A DNA stretch of 64,000 nucleotides from Alkalihalobacillus sp. BA299 (GCF_017745675.1 NZ_JAFLJM010000013.1:96370-160369), one strand, 5' to 3'. Shown: positions 17,165-27,942, counted from the first letter of the stretch. A program made the numbers and translations. The notes: generated from the letters alone by a model not told the origin.

Positions 17165-19594
17165 TTAAACTCGTACAGGGCTAAGGTGCCAAATTTCACT
17201 AGCATATTCTGAAATTGTGCGGTCGCTAGAAAACTTACCTGAGTGAGCAATATTTGTTATACTTTTCTTTAACCAATTACGTTGATTCCGATAATTTTGA
17301 TCTACCATTTCTTGAGCTTCAACATAGCTATCGAAGTCTTTTAAAACAAAGTACTCATCATTGTTTGAAAGAATATTATAATAGATATCTTTAAATTCAT
17401 ATTCATCTTTATTAAAGAAGCCATTTACTAATTGATCAAGTATTGTTCGAATACGATGATCAGTATTATAAATATATCTAGCATTATATCCACCATATTG
17501 GTAATAATTTAATACTTCCTCAGCAGTTAACCCAAATATGAAGATATTTTCTTCACCGACCATTTCTTTAATTTCGACATTTGCTCCATCTAATGTTCCA
17601 AGAGTTAATGCACCATTCATCATTAATTTCATATTACCTGTTCCGGAAGCTTCTTTACTTGCTGTTGAAATTTGTTGACTAACATCTGCAGCAGGAATAA
17701 TTTTTTCCGCAAGAGAAACACTATAGTTTTCAAGGAATACGACCTTTAATTTACTGTTAACCAATGGATCGGTATTAATCATATTTGCTGCTGTGACAAT
17801 AAGATTAATGACTTCTTTGGCAAAATAATAGCTTGGAGCAGCTTTTGCGCCAAAAATAAAAGTCCGAGGGGTAATATCTAAATTTGGATTTTCTCTTAGT
17901 ACATTATATAAATGTATAATGTGGAAAATATTCATTAGCTGGCGCTTATAACCATGTAGCCGTTTAATTTGCACATCAAAGATTGAATGTTCGTCAACAG
18001 TAACATTACAGCGTTCTTTAATTAATTTTGCTAATGTCCTTTTATTGTCTTGCTTAACATTACTTACTTTTTGTTGAAAAGCTGAATCAGAAGCATATTT
18101 TAGCAAACCAATAAGTTCCTTTGGTTGGCTGATCCACCTTTTCCCAATGGTATCTGTAATTAATTCAGCTAAATTTGGATTGGCATTCATTAGCCAGCGC
18201 CTGTGGGTAATTCCATTCGTTTTATTATTATATTTATTAGGAAAAACAGTATAGAAGTTTTTCATTTCTTTTGCTTTTAAGATATCTGTATGAATTTTAG
18301 CTACTCCGTTTACACTGTAGCTCCCAACAATAGCTAAATGAGCCATATGAACTTGTTCATAAGCGATAATGGCCATTTGTGGAATCTTTTCACGAAGCTC
18401 TGGGAAATCAAACCACAACATTTGGCAAAAACGTTCATTAATTTCCTCAATAATCATATAGATTCGTGGAATGAGTTGTTGAACTAATGATACAGGCCAT
18501 TTTTCTAGTGCTTCACTTAACGTCGTATGGTTTGTATAAGCAACTGTTTGTGTAGTAATATTCCATGCTTCATCCCATCCAAATTCTTCTTCATCAATTA
18601 AAATCCTCATTAGTTCTGGGACGACTAAGCTTGGATGTGTATCATTGATTTGCAGTGTAATTTTTTCTGGTAGTTTTCTTAAGTCATTGTTGTATTTCTC
18701 CTTAAACATTTTAATGATGCTTTGAACCCCAGCTGATACTAAAAAATATTGTTGTTTAAGTCGAAGTAGTTTTCCTTCAAAATAGGAATCATCAGGATAG
18801 AGAAATTCAGATATTGACTCAATGGACCGTTTATATTCTAGGTACTTATAATAATCATTTCGATTGGAAGAATGGAAGTTAAAATCATTTGTAGTTGATT
18901 CTGCACTCCATAAACGTAGTGTATTTACCGTTTGATTTTCAAAGCCGACAATAGGTACATCATAAGGAATAGCCATAACAGTTTCGTAATCGGTGTGATG
19001 AAATGCTAATTTTCCATCGACGATTTCAGGACTTACTTTTCCCCCAAAACGTACTCCGATTGCTTTGTCAGACCGACGTACTTCCCAAACATAGTCTTCT
19101 TCTAACCAATAATCTGGGAGTTCCACTTGATGTCCATTTATTAGTTTTTGTTGAAACAATCCATATTTATATCGAATTCCTACACCATGACCTGGAAGTT
19201 CGAGCGAAGCTAGTGAATCCAAAAAACACGCTGCGAGCCGACCTAAACCACCGTTGCCTAGGCCAGCATCATGCTCTTGTTCAAAAATATGCTGAGCATT
19301 AATACCTAATTCCAATAGTGCATCTCTAACGGTTGTTAGCGTCCCAGTATTAAGTAAATTGCTTTCTAATAATCTTCCTAATAAAAACTCCATTGAAAAA
19401 TAGTAAACTTGCTTCTCTTCATTTTTCAAATACCGTTGGTTTGTCGTAATCCACTTTTTATTTATTCTCTCTTTCACGAGCATTCCGATAGTTTGGTAAA
19501 TTTCCATTGGGGTAGCATCTTCTAGGACTTTGCCAAACTTTGTTGCTAAATTATCAATAAAAGCAGCTTTAAACGATTCTTTACTTGAAAACAT
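17165..19594 (-). CDS. glgP: Glycogen phosphorylase
   Basis: PLP-dependent release of glucose-1-phosphate from glycogen, in the cytosol. About 809 aa. Seen: GNGGLGRLAACFLDSLASL, INDTHPSL, and the cofactor region EASGTGNMKLMMNGALTLG with the PLP lysine. Last gene of the glgBCDAP operon. The frame stays open further upstream to 19708, but that part overlaps glgA. The ATG at 19594, giving MFSSKESFKAAF, follows AAGGAG and matches the usual start, leaving a 14-base gap after the glgA stop. It would supply glucose-1-phosphate to the pgcA product encoded at 31243. Confidence 0.96.
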   Translation of the reverse strand: MFSSKESFKAAFIDNLATKFGKVLEDATPMEIYQTIGMLVKERINKKWITTNQRYLKNEEKQVYYFSMEFLLGRLLESNLLNTGTLTTVRDALLELGINAQHIFEQEHDAGLGNGGLGRLAACFLDSLASLELPGHGVGIRYKYGLFQQKLINGHQVELPDYWLEEDYVWEVRRSDKAIGVRFGGKVSPEIVDGKLAFHHTDYETVMAIPYDVPIVGFENQTVNTLRLWSAESTTNDFNFHSSNRNDYYKYLEYKRSIESISEFLYPDDSYFEGKLLRLKQQYFLVSAGVQSIIKMFKEKYNNDLRKLPEKITLQINDTHPSLVVPELMRILIDEEEFGWDEAWNITTQTVAYTNHTTLSEALEKWPVSLVQQLIPRIYMIIEEINERFCQMLWFDFPELREKIPQMAIIAYEQVHMAHLAIVGSYSVNGVAKIHTDILKAKEMKNFYTVFPNKYNNKTNGITHRRWLMNANPNLAELITDTIGKRWISQPKELIGLLKYASDSAFQQKVSNVKQDNKRTLAKLIKERCNVTVDEHSIFDVQIKRLHGYKRQLMNIFHIIHLYNVLRENPNLDITPRTFIFGAKAAPSYYFAKEVINLIVTAANMINTDPLVNSKLKVVFLENYSVSLAEKIIPAADVSQQISTASKEASGTGNMKLMMNGALTLGTLDGANVEIKEMVGEENIFIFGLTAEEVLNYYQYGGYNARYIYNTDHRIRTILDQLVNGFFNKDEYEFKDIYYNILSNNDEYFVLKDFDSYVEAQEMVDQNYRNQRNWLKKSITNIAHSGKFSSDRTISEYASEIWHLSPVRV

Positions 19595-19608
19595 ACACTC
19601 TCCACTCC

Positions 19609-21033
19609 TTAAACCTTTAAGGTTTTCATATACAGATCTGTATAACGTTTGGCCGAATGTTCCCATGAGTAATTTGATTGATAGACATTTTCTAGTAACT
19701 GAGACCAATGCTCTTTGTTATTGTAAAATTTGACCGCCCGCTTTATTGTAAATAACATGTCGTGTGCATTGTAATTGCTAAAGCTGAATCCGTTTCCTTC
19801 GCTAGTAAATTCATTATAAGGTTGAATTGTGTCTTTGAGTCCACCTGTTTCTCTTACAATTGGCACACTTTCATATCTTAAGGCGATAAGTTGGCCAATT
19901 CCACAAGGCTCAAAGCGAGAAGGCATTAAGAATAAATCTGAAGCTGCATAAATTTTTCTAGCTAAAGGTTCACTAAATGTTACACTGGTAGAAACTTTTT
20001 CTGGAAAACGGTAAGCGGCTTCTTTAAATGCATGTTCAAATTCATGATCTCCAGTACCTAATATGACGAGCTGGATATCTAGTGAAAGTAGTTCTTCTAA
20101 TACATGACGAATGAGCGGAAAGCCTTTCTGCTCAACAAAGCGACTGACAATTGCAATCATCGGGATATCTTCCGCTTTGGGGAGCCCTAATTCTTCTTGT
20201 AGGAGTCGTTTATTGACCATTTTATCGATAGTTGAATATTTAAAGTTTTTAAAAATATACGGATCGGTTTCAGGATTATATTCCTCGTAATCCACACCGT
20301 TAACAATTCCGTGCAAATCTTCATTTCGATAAGTTAATATACCTTCTAAATTTTCACCAAAATAAGGATATTGAATTTCATTGGAATACGTTTCACTAAC
20401 GGTGGTTAATACATCGGAGTGTATTAAAGCTGCTTTCATAAAATTAATACATCCGTTGAATTCAATACCAAAATAGTGATCATCAGAAAAATTTAGAAGA
20501 TCATGAAAGATGGTTGCTGGATATATTCCTTGATACATTAGGTTATGAATCGTAAAGACCGTTTTTAGTTCACGATAAAACGGTTGATATGTATACATTG
20601 TTTTAATGTAGGCTGGAATTAGCCCAGTCTGCCAATCATGACAATGAAGAACTTGCGGCTTTTCTTCTAAATAAGGGAGAAAATCAATTACGGCATGATT
20701 AAAAAAGGCAAAACGTTCACCATCATCATAATGCCCATAAAGTCCATTTCTCTTAAAGTAGTATTCATTATCAATGAAATAATACGTAATATCATTTTGA
20801 TCTAATTTAAATAATCCGCAATACTGCTTTCTCCAACCAACATGTATTGTTAATGTTTTTATTAATTTCATTTCCTGTTTATATTCTTCAGGAATATCAC
20901 TGTATTTCGGTAGCATAATGGATACATTGACACCAGTTTTTTTTAAGGAGGAAGGCAGAGAGCCGATAACATCGGCCAATCCGCCTGTCTTAATAAATGG
21001 TGTGCATTCTGATGCAATGAAGAGTACGTTCAA
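19609..21033 (-). CDS. glgA: Glycogen synthase (ADP-glucose type)
   Basis: GT5-family enzyme adding glucose from ADP-glucose to glycogen chains. About 474 aa. Seen: the N-terminal ADP-glucose-binding KTGGLADV, HDWQTGLIPAY in the middle, and the C-terminal donor-site region PSRFEPCGIGQLIALRYESVPIVRETGGL. A GTG at 21042 overlaps the AAGGAG site; TTG at 21033 has an 8-base spacing and gives MNVLFIASECTPF, so I use 21033. Fourth gene of the operon, between glgD and glgP. Confidence 0.95.
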   Translation of the reverse strand: MNVLFIASECTPFIKTGGLADVIGSLPSSLKKTGVNVSIMLPKYSDIPEEYKQEMKLIKTLTIHVGWRKQYCGLFKLDQNDITYYFIDNEYYFKRNGLYGHYDDGERFAFFNHAVIDFLPYLEEKPQVLHCHDWQTGLIPAYIKTMYTYQPFYRELKTVFTIHNLMYQGIYPATIFHDLLNFSDDHYFGIEFNGCINFMKAALIHSDVLTTVSETYSNEIQYPYFGENLEGILTYRNEDLHGIVNGVDYEEYNPETDPYIFKNFKYSTIDKMVNKRLLQEELGLPKAEDIPMIAIVSRFVEQKGFPLIRHVLEELLSLDIQLVILGTGDHEFEHAFKEAAYRFPEKVSTSVTFSEPLARKIYAASDLFLMPSRFEPCGIGQLIALRYESVPIVRETGGLKDTIQPYNEFTSEGNGFSFSNYNAHDMLFTIKRAVKFYNNKEHWSQLLENVYQSNYSWEHSAKRYTDLYMKTLKV

Positions 21034-21127
21034 TTTTTCCACTCCTTATAGGTGTTGCTCAATAAGTTCGGGATATATTCTGTCGATCTTTTCGGATCTT
21101 TGTGTCCCCCTTATTAAACAGAAATGA

Positions 21128-22234
21128 TTATATTACTTTACGCTTTGCAACAACATATGGTTGTTCACTACAACCAACGAGTGTTCGATCAACGGATAGA
21201 ACCACATCTTTATCAAGTATGACATTTTCAAGTAAACTATTCTCTTTAATATCACACCGCTGCATGACAATTGAGTTTCTTATGGTTGTTCCTTTTTCTA
21301 CATGAACTCCTCGAAATAATATACTGTTTTCAACTGTTCCTTCAATAACGCACCCATTAGCGATTAAAGAATTTTTTACAGAAGAGCCTTTTAAATATTT
21401 TGCAGGAGATTCATCTTTTACCTTTGTATAAATGAGGTTTTCATTAAAGAAAAGGTTACGATAAATTTTAGGGTCTAGTAAAGACATACTATGTTTATAA
21501 TAACTTTCTAGAGAATTGATTACCGCTAAGTAACCGTGATAGGAGTATCCCATCACTTTAAGTTGATCTAAATTTTGGATAATACCATCTCGAAAGAAGT
21601 TATCCATACGACGGGCAATACAATGATCAACAATATCCATTAACAGCTTTTTATGGATAATCATCATGTCTAAAGAAACGTAGTGATTGAAATGATCATT
21701 CGTAATAGCGGTAATTCTACCGGTATCATCCATTTCAATTTTGTGACATTGTTTATGCTCTTCCTCAAGGTTAGGAACAGGCTTATAGATAACTGTTACA
21801 TCTGCTCCTGTTTCTAAATGATACTTAAAAGCATGATTATAATCAATATTGCAAACATTTTGACTACCTGTAATTAAAACATATTGAGAAATGCCTCTAT
21901 CGAAGAAATCTCGGTTATTGTGAAAATGTTGCAGATCACCTTGAGAAATGTCAGAAGGGTCATTCCAATCCGGAGGCAGGATAAACAATCCACCTCGTTT
22001 CCGATCTAGGTCCCAAGCAGCCCCAGTGCCTAGGTGGTCCATAAGCGAGCGATATTTTCTTCTTGTAAAAACCGCTGTGTCACTGATCTTAGCATTGGTC
22101 ATATTTGATAAAACAAAATCTATTAAGCGATATCTTCCACCAAACGGAACTGCAGCTCCGCAGCGAAAATAAGTTAACTCATTTAATAAATCTAATTCAC
22201 TATCTAAATTTATTACACCCATCATTGAATCCAT
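21128..22234 (-). CDS. glgD: GlgD, regulatory paralogue of ADP-glucose pyrophosphorylase
   Basis: 368-aa nucleotidyltransferase-fold protein that pairs with GlgC. The usual N-terminal [11 protein letters not shown] nucleotide loop is absent: the protein begins MDSMMGVINLDSEL and only then joins the fold at PFGGRYRLIDFVLSNM. It keeps the C-terminal left-handed beta-helix hexapeptide region. In B. subtilis-type operons GlgD is a poorly active subunit that raises GlgC activity; the missing loop here agrees with that. ATG at 22234 with GAGGGG 9 bases upstream. Confidence 0.94.
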   Translation of the reverse strand: MDSMMGVINLDSELDLLNELTYFRCGAAVPFGGRYRLIDFVLSNMTNAKISDTAVFTRRKYRSLMDHLGTGAAWDLDRKRGGLFILPPDWNDPSDISQGDLQHFHNNRDFFDRGISQYVLITGSQNVCNIDYNHAFKYHLETGADVTVIYKPVPNLEEEHKQCHKIEMDDTGRITAITNDHFNHYVSLDMMIIHKKLLMDIVDHCIARRMDNFFRDGIIQNLDQLKVMGYSYHGYLAVINSLESYYKHSMSLLDPKIYRNLFFNENLIYTKVKDESPAKYLKGSSVKNSLIANGCVIEGTVENSILFRGVHVEKGTTIRNSIVMQRCDIKENSLLENVILDKDVVLSVDRTLVGCSEQPYVVAKRKVI

Positions 22235-22350
22235 TCAAAAATTCCCCTCTCTACTAAGATCCTTTCTAATGTTGTATCTATGATCGTTAATAAGGTCCTC
22301 TCTAAAACCTTGTCTAGATCTTCAATCAAAATCTTATCCTCTAAGATCTT

Positions 22351-23508
22351 TTATCCATTTACAACGGCAATATCAGAAAGAATTGTATCTTTATCAATTA
22401 CGACAATATCTTTTGGTGTACTTGGCTTAATAACAACATTATCTGGTATAATCGTACCTTCATTAATAACAGCCTTTTCTATTACTACATTCTTACCAAC
22501 TTGAACGTTAGGCATAATTACAGAATCTTTGATTCGGCTATTTTCTTGAACTTCAACTCCGTAAAATAGAATGGAGTGATCAACACTACCATAAATTAAA
22601 CAACCCTCATTAACCATGGAGCATTGTACAGTTCCTGTAGGTGCTATATATTGAGGAGGCTGATTAGGATTAACAGAATATATTTTCCAATTTGAATCAT
22701 TTAATTGCAGGGAAGGTGAATCCTTTAATAAGTCCATATTTGCTTCCCAGAAGCTTTTAACTGTTCCTACATCCTTCCAATATCCTTTAAATGGAAATGC
22801 AATCAAACTCTTGTCATCAGCAAGCATTTTCGGAATAATATCTTTTCCAAAGTCGTTACTAGAATAAGGTTGCCTAGAGTCCTCTATTAAATAAGATTTA
22901 AGAACTTGCCAATTAAAGATATAAATTCCCATAGATGCTAGGTTGCTTTTCGGATTGGCTGGTTTTTCTTCAAATTCATTGATTCTTAAGTGGTCGTCAG
23001 TATTCATAATTCCAAAACGACTAGCTTCATCCCAAGGAACTTCAATAACTGAAATCGTAGCATCTGCGTTGTTTTTCTTATGGAAATCTAACATCGCAGC
23101 ATAATTCATTTTATAAATGTGATCTCCAGACAGGATAAGAACATATTCTGGATCATATTGTTCAATATAATTAATATTTTGGAAGATGGCGTCTGCCGTT
23201 CCTTTATACCATGAACCACCTTTCTTTTCGATAAAAGGTGGGAGAGCAGAGAGTCCGCCGCTACGTCGATCTAAATCCCATGGACTTCCGATTCCTAAAT
23301 GAGTGTTTAATGCTAATGGCTCATACTGAGTTAATACTCCAACTGTATCAATTCCAGAGTTTGTGCAGTTACTTAATGGGAAGTCGATAATTCGATACTT
23401 TCCACCAAAGTATACGGCTGGCTTAGCAATTTTCTTAGTTAAAAGACCTAATCGCTTGCCTTCCCCTCCTGCTAATAACATTCCCACACATTCCTTCTTA
23501 TGTTTCAT
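22351..23508 (-). CDS. glgC: Glucose-1-phosphate adenylyltransferase
   Basis: Makes ADP-glucose from ATP and glucose-1-phosphate, the committed step of glycogen synthesis. About 385 aa. Seen: [13 protein letters not shown] near the N-terminus, [29 protein letters not shown], the substrate region [20 protein letters not shown], and a beta-helix C-terminal domain. The gene overlaps the 3' end of glgB by about 11 bases. The ATG at 23508 sits about 8 bases after a GAGG inside glgB, whereas ATG 23514 would leave no spacing. Translational coupling is likely. Confidence 0.96.
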   Translation of the reverse strand: MKHKKECVGMLLAGGEGKRLGLLTKKIAKPAVYFGGKYRIIDFPLSNCTNSGIDTVGVLTQYEPLALNTHLGIGSPWDLDRRSGGLSALPPFIEKKGGSWYKGTADAIFQNINYIEQYDPEYVLILSGDHIYKMNYAAMLDFHKKNNADATISVIEVPWDEASRFGIMNTDDHLRINEFEEKPANPKSNLASMGIYIFNWQVLKSYLIEDSRQPYSSNDFGKDIIPKMLADDKSLIAFPFKGYWKDVGTVKSFWEANMDLLKDSPSLQLNDSNWKIYSVNPNQPPQYIAPTGTVQCSMVNEGCLIYGSVDHSILFYGVEVQENSRIKDSVIMPNVQVGKNVVIEKAVINEGTIIPDNVVIKPSTPKDIVVIDKDTILSDIAVVNG

Positions 23509-25429
23509 TGTCATCGCCTCGCTCTCTTTCTATTTCACTATCTTTTAACTTTAAAACTAGCATTGCTAGTGGAGGAACTTTAATCGTTAAACGATAAGGT
23601 TGGTTGTGCCAAGTCTTTTCTTTACTTAATAGTGGTTCGTCTAAAACTTGATTAGAGCCACCGAATTCTTGTCTATCACTATTAAATACTTCTATATAAG
23701 ATCCCTTATTAGGAACGCCAATATGATAGTCATAACGAACAATAGGAGTGAAATTGCAAACAACGATAACAAAATCATTAGCTTCTTTACCTCTTCTAAT
23801 GAAACTAACAATGCTTTGTTCATAGTCATGTGGGTCGATCCACTCAAAACCATCTGAATGATGGTCTAACTCCCATAATGTTTTTTCAGACTTATAGAAT
23901 TGGTTAAGCGACTTCATATAGGTAGAAAAGTTTTGATGAGAAGGGTATTCCAGTAATTCCCAATCTAAATCTTCAAGATCTTTCCACTCATCAAATTGTC
24001 CAAATTCACTACCCATAAAAAGAAGTTTTTTTCCAGGGTGTGCCATCATATACCCAAGAAAAGCACGTAAATTAGCAAATTTTTGCCAATAATCTCCAGG
24101 CATTTTATTTAGCAATGACTTTTTTCCATGAACAACTTCATCATGTGATAAGGGAAGGATAAAATTTTCTGAGAAAGCATAAAAAAAGGAAAAAGTTATT
24201 AGTTGGTGGTGCCACTTTCGGTGAACCGGTTCCATTTCCATATATCGAAGCATATCGTTCATCCAGCCCATATTCCATTTATAGTTAAAACCTAATCCAC
24301 CAACATATGTTGGTGCGCTTACTAATGGCCATGAAGAGGATTCTTCTGCCATCATGTAAGTGCTAGGAAAAGTTTCAAATACAGACTCGTTTAGTTTTCG
24401 AAGAAATTGAATGGCTTCTAGATTTTCATCTCCACCGTATTGGTTTAGAATTTTTTCCTCATCTTCTCTACCAAAATTTAAATAAAGCATACTAGATACA
24501 GCATCTACTCGTAGCCCATCAATATGGAACATGTCAAGCCAAAAAAATGCATTTGAAATTAAAAAGCTTATAACTTCAGAACGGCCAAAATCAAAGGACA
24601 AGGTTCCCCAGCCTTTTTTCTCTGCTTTTCGTTCGTCTGCGTATTCGTAAACAGGTTCCCCATCGAATAAACGAAGGCCGTGGTCATCTTTACAGAAATG
24701 ACTAGGAACCCAATCTAATAAAACCCCAATTCCATTTTGATGACATTGATCAACGAAGTACATGAAATCTTTAGGTGTACCAAAGCGACTAGTTACTGAA
24801 AAAAAGCCTGTTGTTTGATATCCCCAAGATCGGTCATATGGGTGTTCGGTAATAGGCAATATCTCAATATGGGTATATCCCATTTCTTTAACATAATCAA
24901 TTAGTGTTTTTGCAAGTTCCCGATATGTATAAAACTCCCCATTTTCTTTATGTTTCCATGATCCTAGGTGAACCTCATAGATGAGCAGTGGTTCATTTAA
25001 TAAATTTTTAGATTTTTTCTTTTTTTGCCATGTCTCATCTCCCCAGTTGTAGTTAGTTAAATCAGTTACGATGGAGGCAGTTTGTGGACGTAGTTCGGAG
25101 TAGAAGGCGTATGGATCTGACTTCAGGATAATTCCTCCATGCTTAGAGTGAATTTCGTATTTGTAGATCGTTCCTTCTTCGATCTCTGGAATAAAGCACC
25201 ACCAAACTCCTGACTCATTTAGTCTATGCATGGAGTGGTTTGTTCCATTCCAATTATTAAAATCTCCTACAATATGAACGGCTTTTGCATTAGGAGCCCA
25301 AACCGCAAATCTTATCCCGCTTACCCCCTCTCTTTCACAAAGGTGAGCACCAAATGTCTTGTAGCTGTAAAAAAGGTTGCCTTGATGAAATAAGTAAAGA
25401 TCGTATTCGCTAAGCTTTTCAGTTTGCAA
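23498..25429 (-). CDS. glgB: 1,4-alpha-glucan branching enzyme
   Basis: GH13 enzyme that introduces alpha-1,6 branches in glycogen. 643 aa. Domains: an N-terminal CBM48-like domain ([21 protein letters not shown]), then the catalytic barrel with [12 protein letters not shown] (nucleophile Asp), MAEESSSWP (acid Glu) and [12 protein letters not shown] (transition-state Asp). A C-terminal beta domain completes it. First gene of the operon. The start is TTG at 25429 with a weak AGG about 9 bases upstream, so initiation may be inefficient. Overlaps glgC. Confidence 0.96.
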   Translation of the reverse strand: MQTEKLSEYDLYLFHQGNLFYSYKTFGAHLCEREGVSGIRFAVWAPNAKAVHIVGDFNNWNGTNHSMHRLNESGVWWCFIPEIEEGTIYKYEIHSKHGGIILKSDPYAFYSELRPQTASIVTDLTNYNWGDETWQKKKKSKNLLNEPLLIYEVHLGSWKHKENGEFYTYRELAKTLIDYVKEMGYTHIEILPITEHPYDRSWGYQTTGFFSVTSRFGTPKDFMYFVDQCHQNGIGVLLDWVPSHFCKDDHGLRLFDGEPVYEYADERKAEKKGWGTLSFDFGRSEVISFLISNAFFWLDMFHIDGLRVDAVSSMLYLNFGREDEEKILNQYGGDENLEAIQFLRKLNESVFETFPSTYMMAEESSSWPLVSAPTYVGGLGFNYKWNMGWMNDMLRYMEMEPVHRKWHHQLITFSFFYAFSENFILPLSHDEVVHGKKSLLNKMPGDYWQKFANLRAFLGYMMAHPGKKLLFMGSEFGQFDEWKDLEDLDWELLEYPSHQNFSTYMKSLNQFYKSEKTLWELDHHSDGFEWIDPHDYEQSIVSFIRRGKEANDFVIVVCNFTPIVRYDYHIGVPNKGSYIEVFNSDRQEFGGSNQVLDEPLLSKEKTWHNQPYRLTIKVPPLAMLVLKLKDSEIERERGDDNET

Positions 25430-25746
25430 GAGGAACCTACAACCTTTCTAAAATAAAATTCTTAGTGTTACGTTTTCTACAAAATGAAAAGAATCCCTTT
25501 TGAATTTACATAAACTAAACAAAAAATAATGTTACAAAAACTAACAAAATTCATGTTGAAACGAAAAATGAAAACGCTTAATTTTAAAAAAAGGACAAAA
25601 TAATGTTCGAAAAAAGTCACACTTTGTCATACAAGAAAGAAAACATAGTTCAAAAGTATTAAAAAATAATTTAGTGCTAGGTAGAAAGTTGTTTAGGTTT
25701 TATATTACAATAAAAGTAGAATACTAAACTCGAGCGGGTGATATCA
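25430..25746. promoter_or_regulatory. Divergent control region of the glg operon and the DUF2225 gene
   Basis: About 315 bases, very AT-rich, holding the glgBCDAP promoter on the minus strand. TGAAAACGCTTAAT at 25569-25582 matches the CcpA cre consensus TGWNANCGNTNWCA at 12 of 14 positions; only the final CA differs. It lies about 140 bases before the glgB start. I cannot identify a clear sigma-A or sigma-E promoter by eye. Confidence 0.45.
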
Positions 25747-26448
25747 TTGTCTATTCAAGTCGAACCTTTATACGACAAAGAAATAACATGTTTGGTATGT
25801 GAAAAAAAATATTTTACAAAACGTATTCGATCGCGATTTATTCGAACGAAGAAAATAGAAAGTGACTTTTTTACAGTGTATAAAGACCTTAAGTGTAATC
25901 CCTATTATTATGAAGTTCATGTTTGTCCGAATTGTGGGTTTGCTGCATCTGAACATTTTTCAAATTATTTTCCTCCTGGTACTAAAGAAAAAGTTAATAA
26001 AGAATTATCATTGCATTGGAAGGAGAGAAATTTTGGAAATGAGCGAACAATTGATGAAGCAATTGCTACATACAAAATAGCAATTTTTTCAGCGACTTTA
26101 AAAAGTGAAAAGCACATTGTTTTGGCAGGGCTTTGTTTGCGATTAGGCTGGCTCTATCGAATAAAAAGAGATATTGAACAAGAAAAACGTTTTTTGCGTT
26201 TAGCTTTGAAAGAATATGAAAATTCATATGCTCTTTCTGACTTTGTAGGGACACAACTAACGGAAATAAGAGTATTGTATTTATTAGGAGAATTAAATCG
26301 AAGAGTAGGATCGGAAACAGATGCTGTTAAGTATTTTTCAAAAGTAATTCAACATCGTACACGGAATAGCGAAACCAAAGTACTAGAGATGGCAAGAGAA
26401 CAATGGTATTTAATAAGGAATCGCGAAGAAAATGTTGTAATTCGATAG
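25747..26448 (+). CDS. DUF2225 family protein (zinc-ribbon plus TPR-like helices)
   Basis: About 233-aa cytosolic protein. The N-terminal EPLYDKEITCLVCEKKYFTKRIRS and the second pair VHVCPNCGFAA give two CxxC knuckles, so one zinc is likely bound. The C-terminal two thirds are helical hairpins resembling TPRs (LAGLCLRLGWLYRIKRDIEQEKRFLRLALKEYE). These features define DUF2225, a Firmicutes family without a known role. A GTG at 25738 is in frame; TTG at 25747, after GGGTGAT, gives the usual short N-terminus. Divergent from glgB. Confidence 0.83.
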   Translation: MSIQVEPLYDKEITCLVCEKKYFTKRIRSRFIRTKKIESDFFTVYKDLKCNPYYYEVHVCPNCGFAASEHFSNYFPPGTKEKVNKELSLHWKERNFGNERTIDEAIATYKIAIFSATLKSEKHIVLAGLCLRLGWLYRIKRDIEQEKRFLRLALKEYENSYALSDFVGTQLTEIRVLYLLGELNRRVGSETDAVKYFSKVIQHRTRNSETKVLEMAREQWYLIRNREENVVIR

Positions 26449-26600
26449 ATAATTCCCAAAAAAGACAACACTTCAACAATAAATATGATAAAATTTACAT
26501 ATGAATATAGTTGCAGTAATAACCGATTACTATACTTCTATTTTAATTATTAAGTAGTAAATAGATTATTAAACTATTTATTTAGTGTGTGGGGGCTATT

Positions 26601-27056
26601 ATGAATGTAAATCATGTCAATGCGATTTGTCGTGCAACACAAACCATCTTACAAAGTCATTTTGGAATAGAAGTGACACCGTTAAAACCGTCAGCAGGTA
26701 AAGGGCCGGTCCCTTCCAATCACGTGTCAGTCATTTTAGGTGTAAGTGGCCAATTAAATGGACAAATTATTTGTTCGTTTTCTGATGATACGGCAAAACG
26801 CATCGTAGGTGTCATGATGGGTGGAATGGAAATTGAGTCACTTGATGATTTAGGTTGGAGTGCAGTACAAGAGTTTGGAAACTGGGTAGCTGGTACAACA
26901 GCAACAGAACTTTCTAAAGAAGAATGTATTATTGATGTAACTCCGCCTATAGTAAATGAAGGTGCATCAAAGTATCACTCTAATAAAACGTTTGTGACGA
27001 TTCCGTTAGATAGTCAAATCGGTTCAATAGAAGTTCATATTTCAGTTACGGATTAA
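26601..27056 (+). CDS. cheX: CheX/CheC-type chemotaxis phosphatase-like protein
   Basis: About 151 aa, cytosolic. Seen: VQEFGNWVAG, the E-x-x-N motif of the CheX/CheC phosphatase helix that dephosphorylates CheY, and the alternating beta-strand/helix pattern (SGQLNGQIICSFSDDTAKRIVGVMMGG) of the family. Only one E-x-x-N motif is present, as in CheX. The ATG at 26601 follows GGGGG by 6 bases; a GTG at 26589 is upstream but less well placed. No other chemotaxis gene is nearby, so the partner CheY is encoded elsewhere. Confidence 0.85.
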   Translation: MNVNHVNAICRATQTILQSHFGIEVTPLKPSAGKGPVPSNHVSVILGVSGQLNGQIICSFSDDTAKRIVGVMMGGMEIESLDDLGWSAVQEFGNWVAGTTATELSKEECIIDVTPPIVNEGASKYHSNKTFVTIPLDSQIGSIEVHISVTD

Positions 27057-27091
27057 TAAAGAAAAAAGCAGCGACCTGCGTTTTCTACTTT

Positions 27092-27130
27092 TAGGCTGAT
27101 GAGAAGTATATTCTCAGACAGCCTATTTTT
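27092..27130 (+). terminator. Terminator of the cheX-like gene
   Basis: TAGGCTG-A-TGAGAA pairs with TTCTCA-GA-CAGCCTA around GTATA, followed by a T-run. Confidence 0.82.
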
Positions 27131-27190
27131 ATGTGAAAAGATAATTTGAAAAGGCTATAATATGTAATAGGGAAAATGATGTTAAAATTT

Positions 27191-27249
27191 GGCTCTTCAC
27201 GCATAGCGTGAAAAACGGTCCAAAAGCAAAAAAGTTTACGAAAACAACC
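27191..27249 (-). mobile_element. Internally deleted copy (59 bp) of the MITE-like element, copy 5
   Basis: Minus-orientation remnant. It keeps the right end (GGCTCTTCACGC), the TTCACGC..GCGTGAA hairpin, half of the inner stem (ACGGTCCAAAAG) and the left end (GTTTACGAAAACAACC). The duplications TAAAATTT (27183-27190) and AAAAATTT (27250-27257) agree at 7 of 8 positions. The missing centre and drifted duplication suggest an older insertion. The surrounding 27131-27500 holds nothing else I can support. Confidence 0.82.
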
Positions 27250-27500
27250 AAAAATTTTATGCCAAATCGAAACATAAATTGTCACTATGAAAAAAAGATA
27301 TGTTTTTGCTTGGCTATAGGCTGAGAAATCTTAAAGTAGAAAAAAGTACGATAAAAGTTATCTGAGAGGTAGTAATGTTGACAAGAGTTGATGTCTTTAT
27401 CCTTAACTGACACCTTTATTGGCATGGTTTTTGCATTAATATTAATGTCTGTGAAAACAAATTTATGGACATAAATATTAATAGAAATAAGGTGAACAAA

Positions 27501-27905
27501 ATGTCAAAAAAGGGTGAAATATTTTCCGTATCAAAAGTGTTTCAATTTTTTTTAAATGTGTCACTTATACTCTTGTGTGTGTTTCTTTGTGTCTTGCTTT
27601 TAAAAGAGCTTTATCATTTTGGCGTGGTTATCGTTTTAAGTAAAAATGAAACGCATCTCTTAGAAGATGTCTTACTTTTTTTTCTTTATTTTGAATTCAT
27701 CTCAATGATAGTCAAGTATTTTAGAGATAATTATCATTTTCCATTACGATATTTTATTTATATTGGGATTACTGCAATGACTAGAATTATAATAGTGGAT
27801 CATACTGACCCGATAAACACACTTTTCTATGCTTTTGTAATTTTAATACTAATACTAGGATATTTTATTATTAATTACACTCCATTAAGTAGACCTAAGG
27901 GTTAA
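27501..27905 (+). CDS. psiE: PsiE-like membrane protein (phosphate-starvation-inducible family)
   Basis: About 134-aa integral membrane protein with four hydrophobic helices (SLILLCVFLCVLLLKELYHF, LLFFLYFEFISMIVKYF, FPLRYFIYIGITAMTRIIIV, FYAFVILILILGYFII). It has the PsiE-typical region ending RIIIVDHTDP. B. subtilis YrkR is a homologue from memory. Function unknown beyond phosphate-starvation induction in enterobacteria. The ATG at 27501 follows AAGGTG; an upstream in-frame ATG at 27465 lacks an RBS. Confidence 0.78.
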   Translation: MSKKGEIFSVSKVFQFFLNVSLILLCVFLCVLLLKELYHFGVVIVLSKNETHLLEDVLLFFLYFEFISMIVKYFRDNYHFPLRYFIYIGITAMTRIIIVDHTDPINTLFYAFVILILILGYFIINYTPLSRPKG

Positions 27906-27942
27906 TATTATATGATTCAGCAAACTAAAAGGAGTTGGAAAG

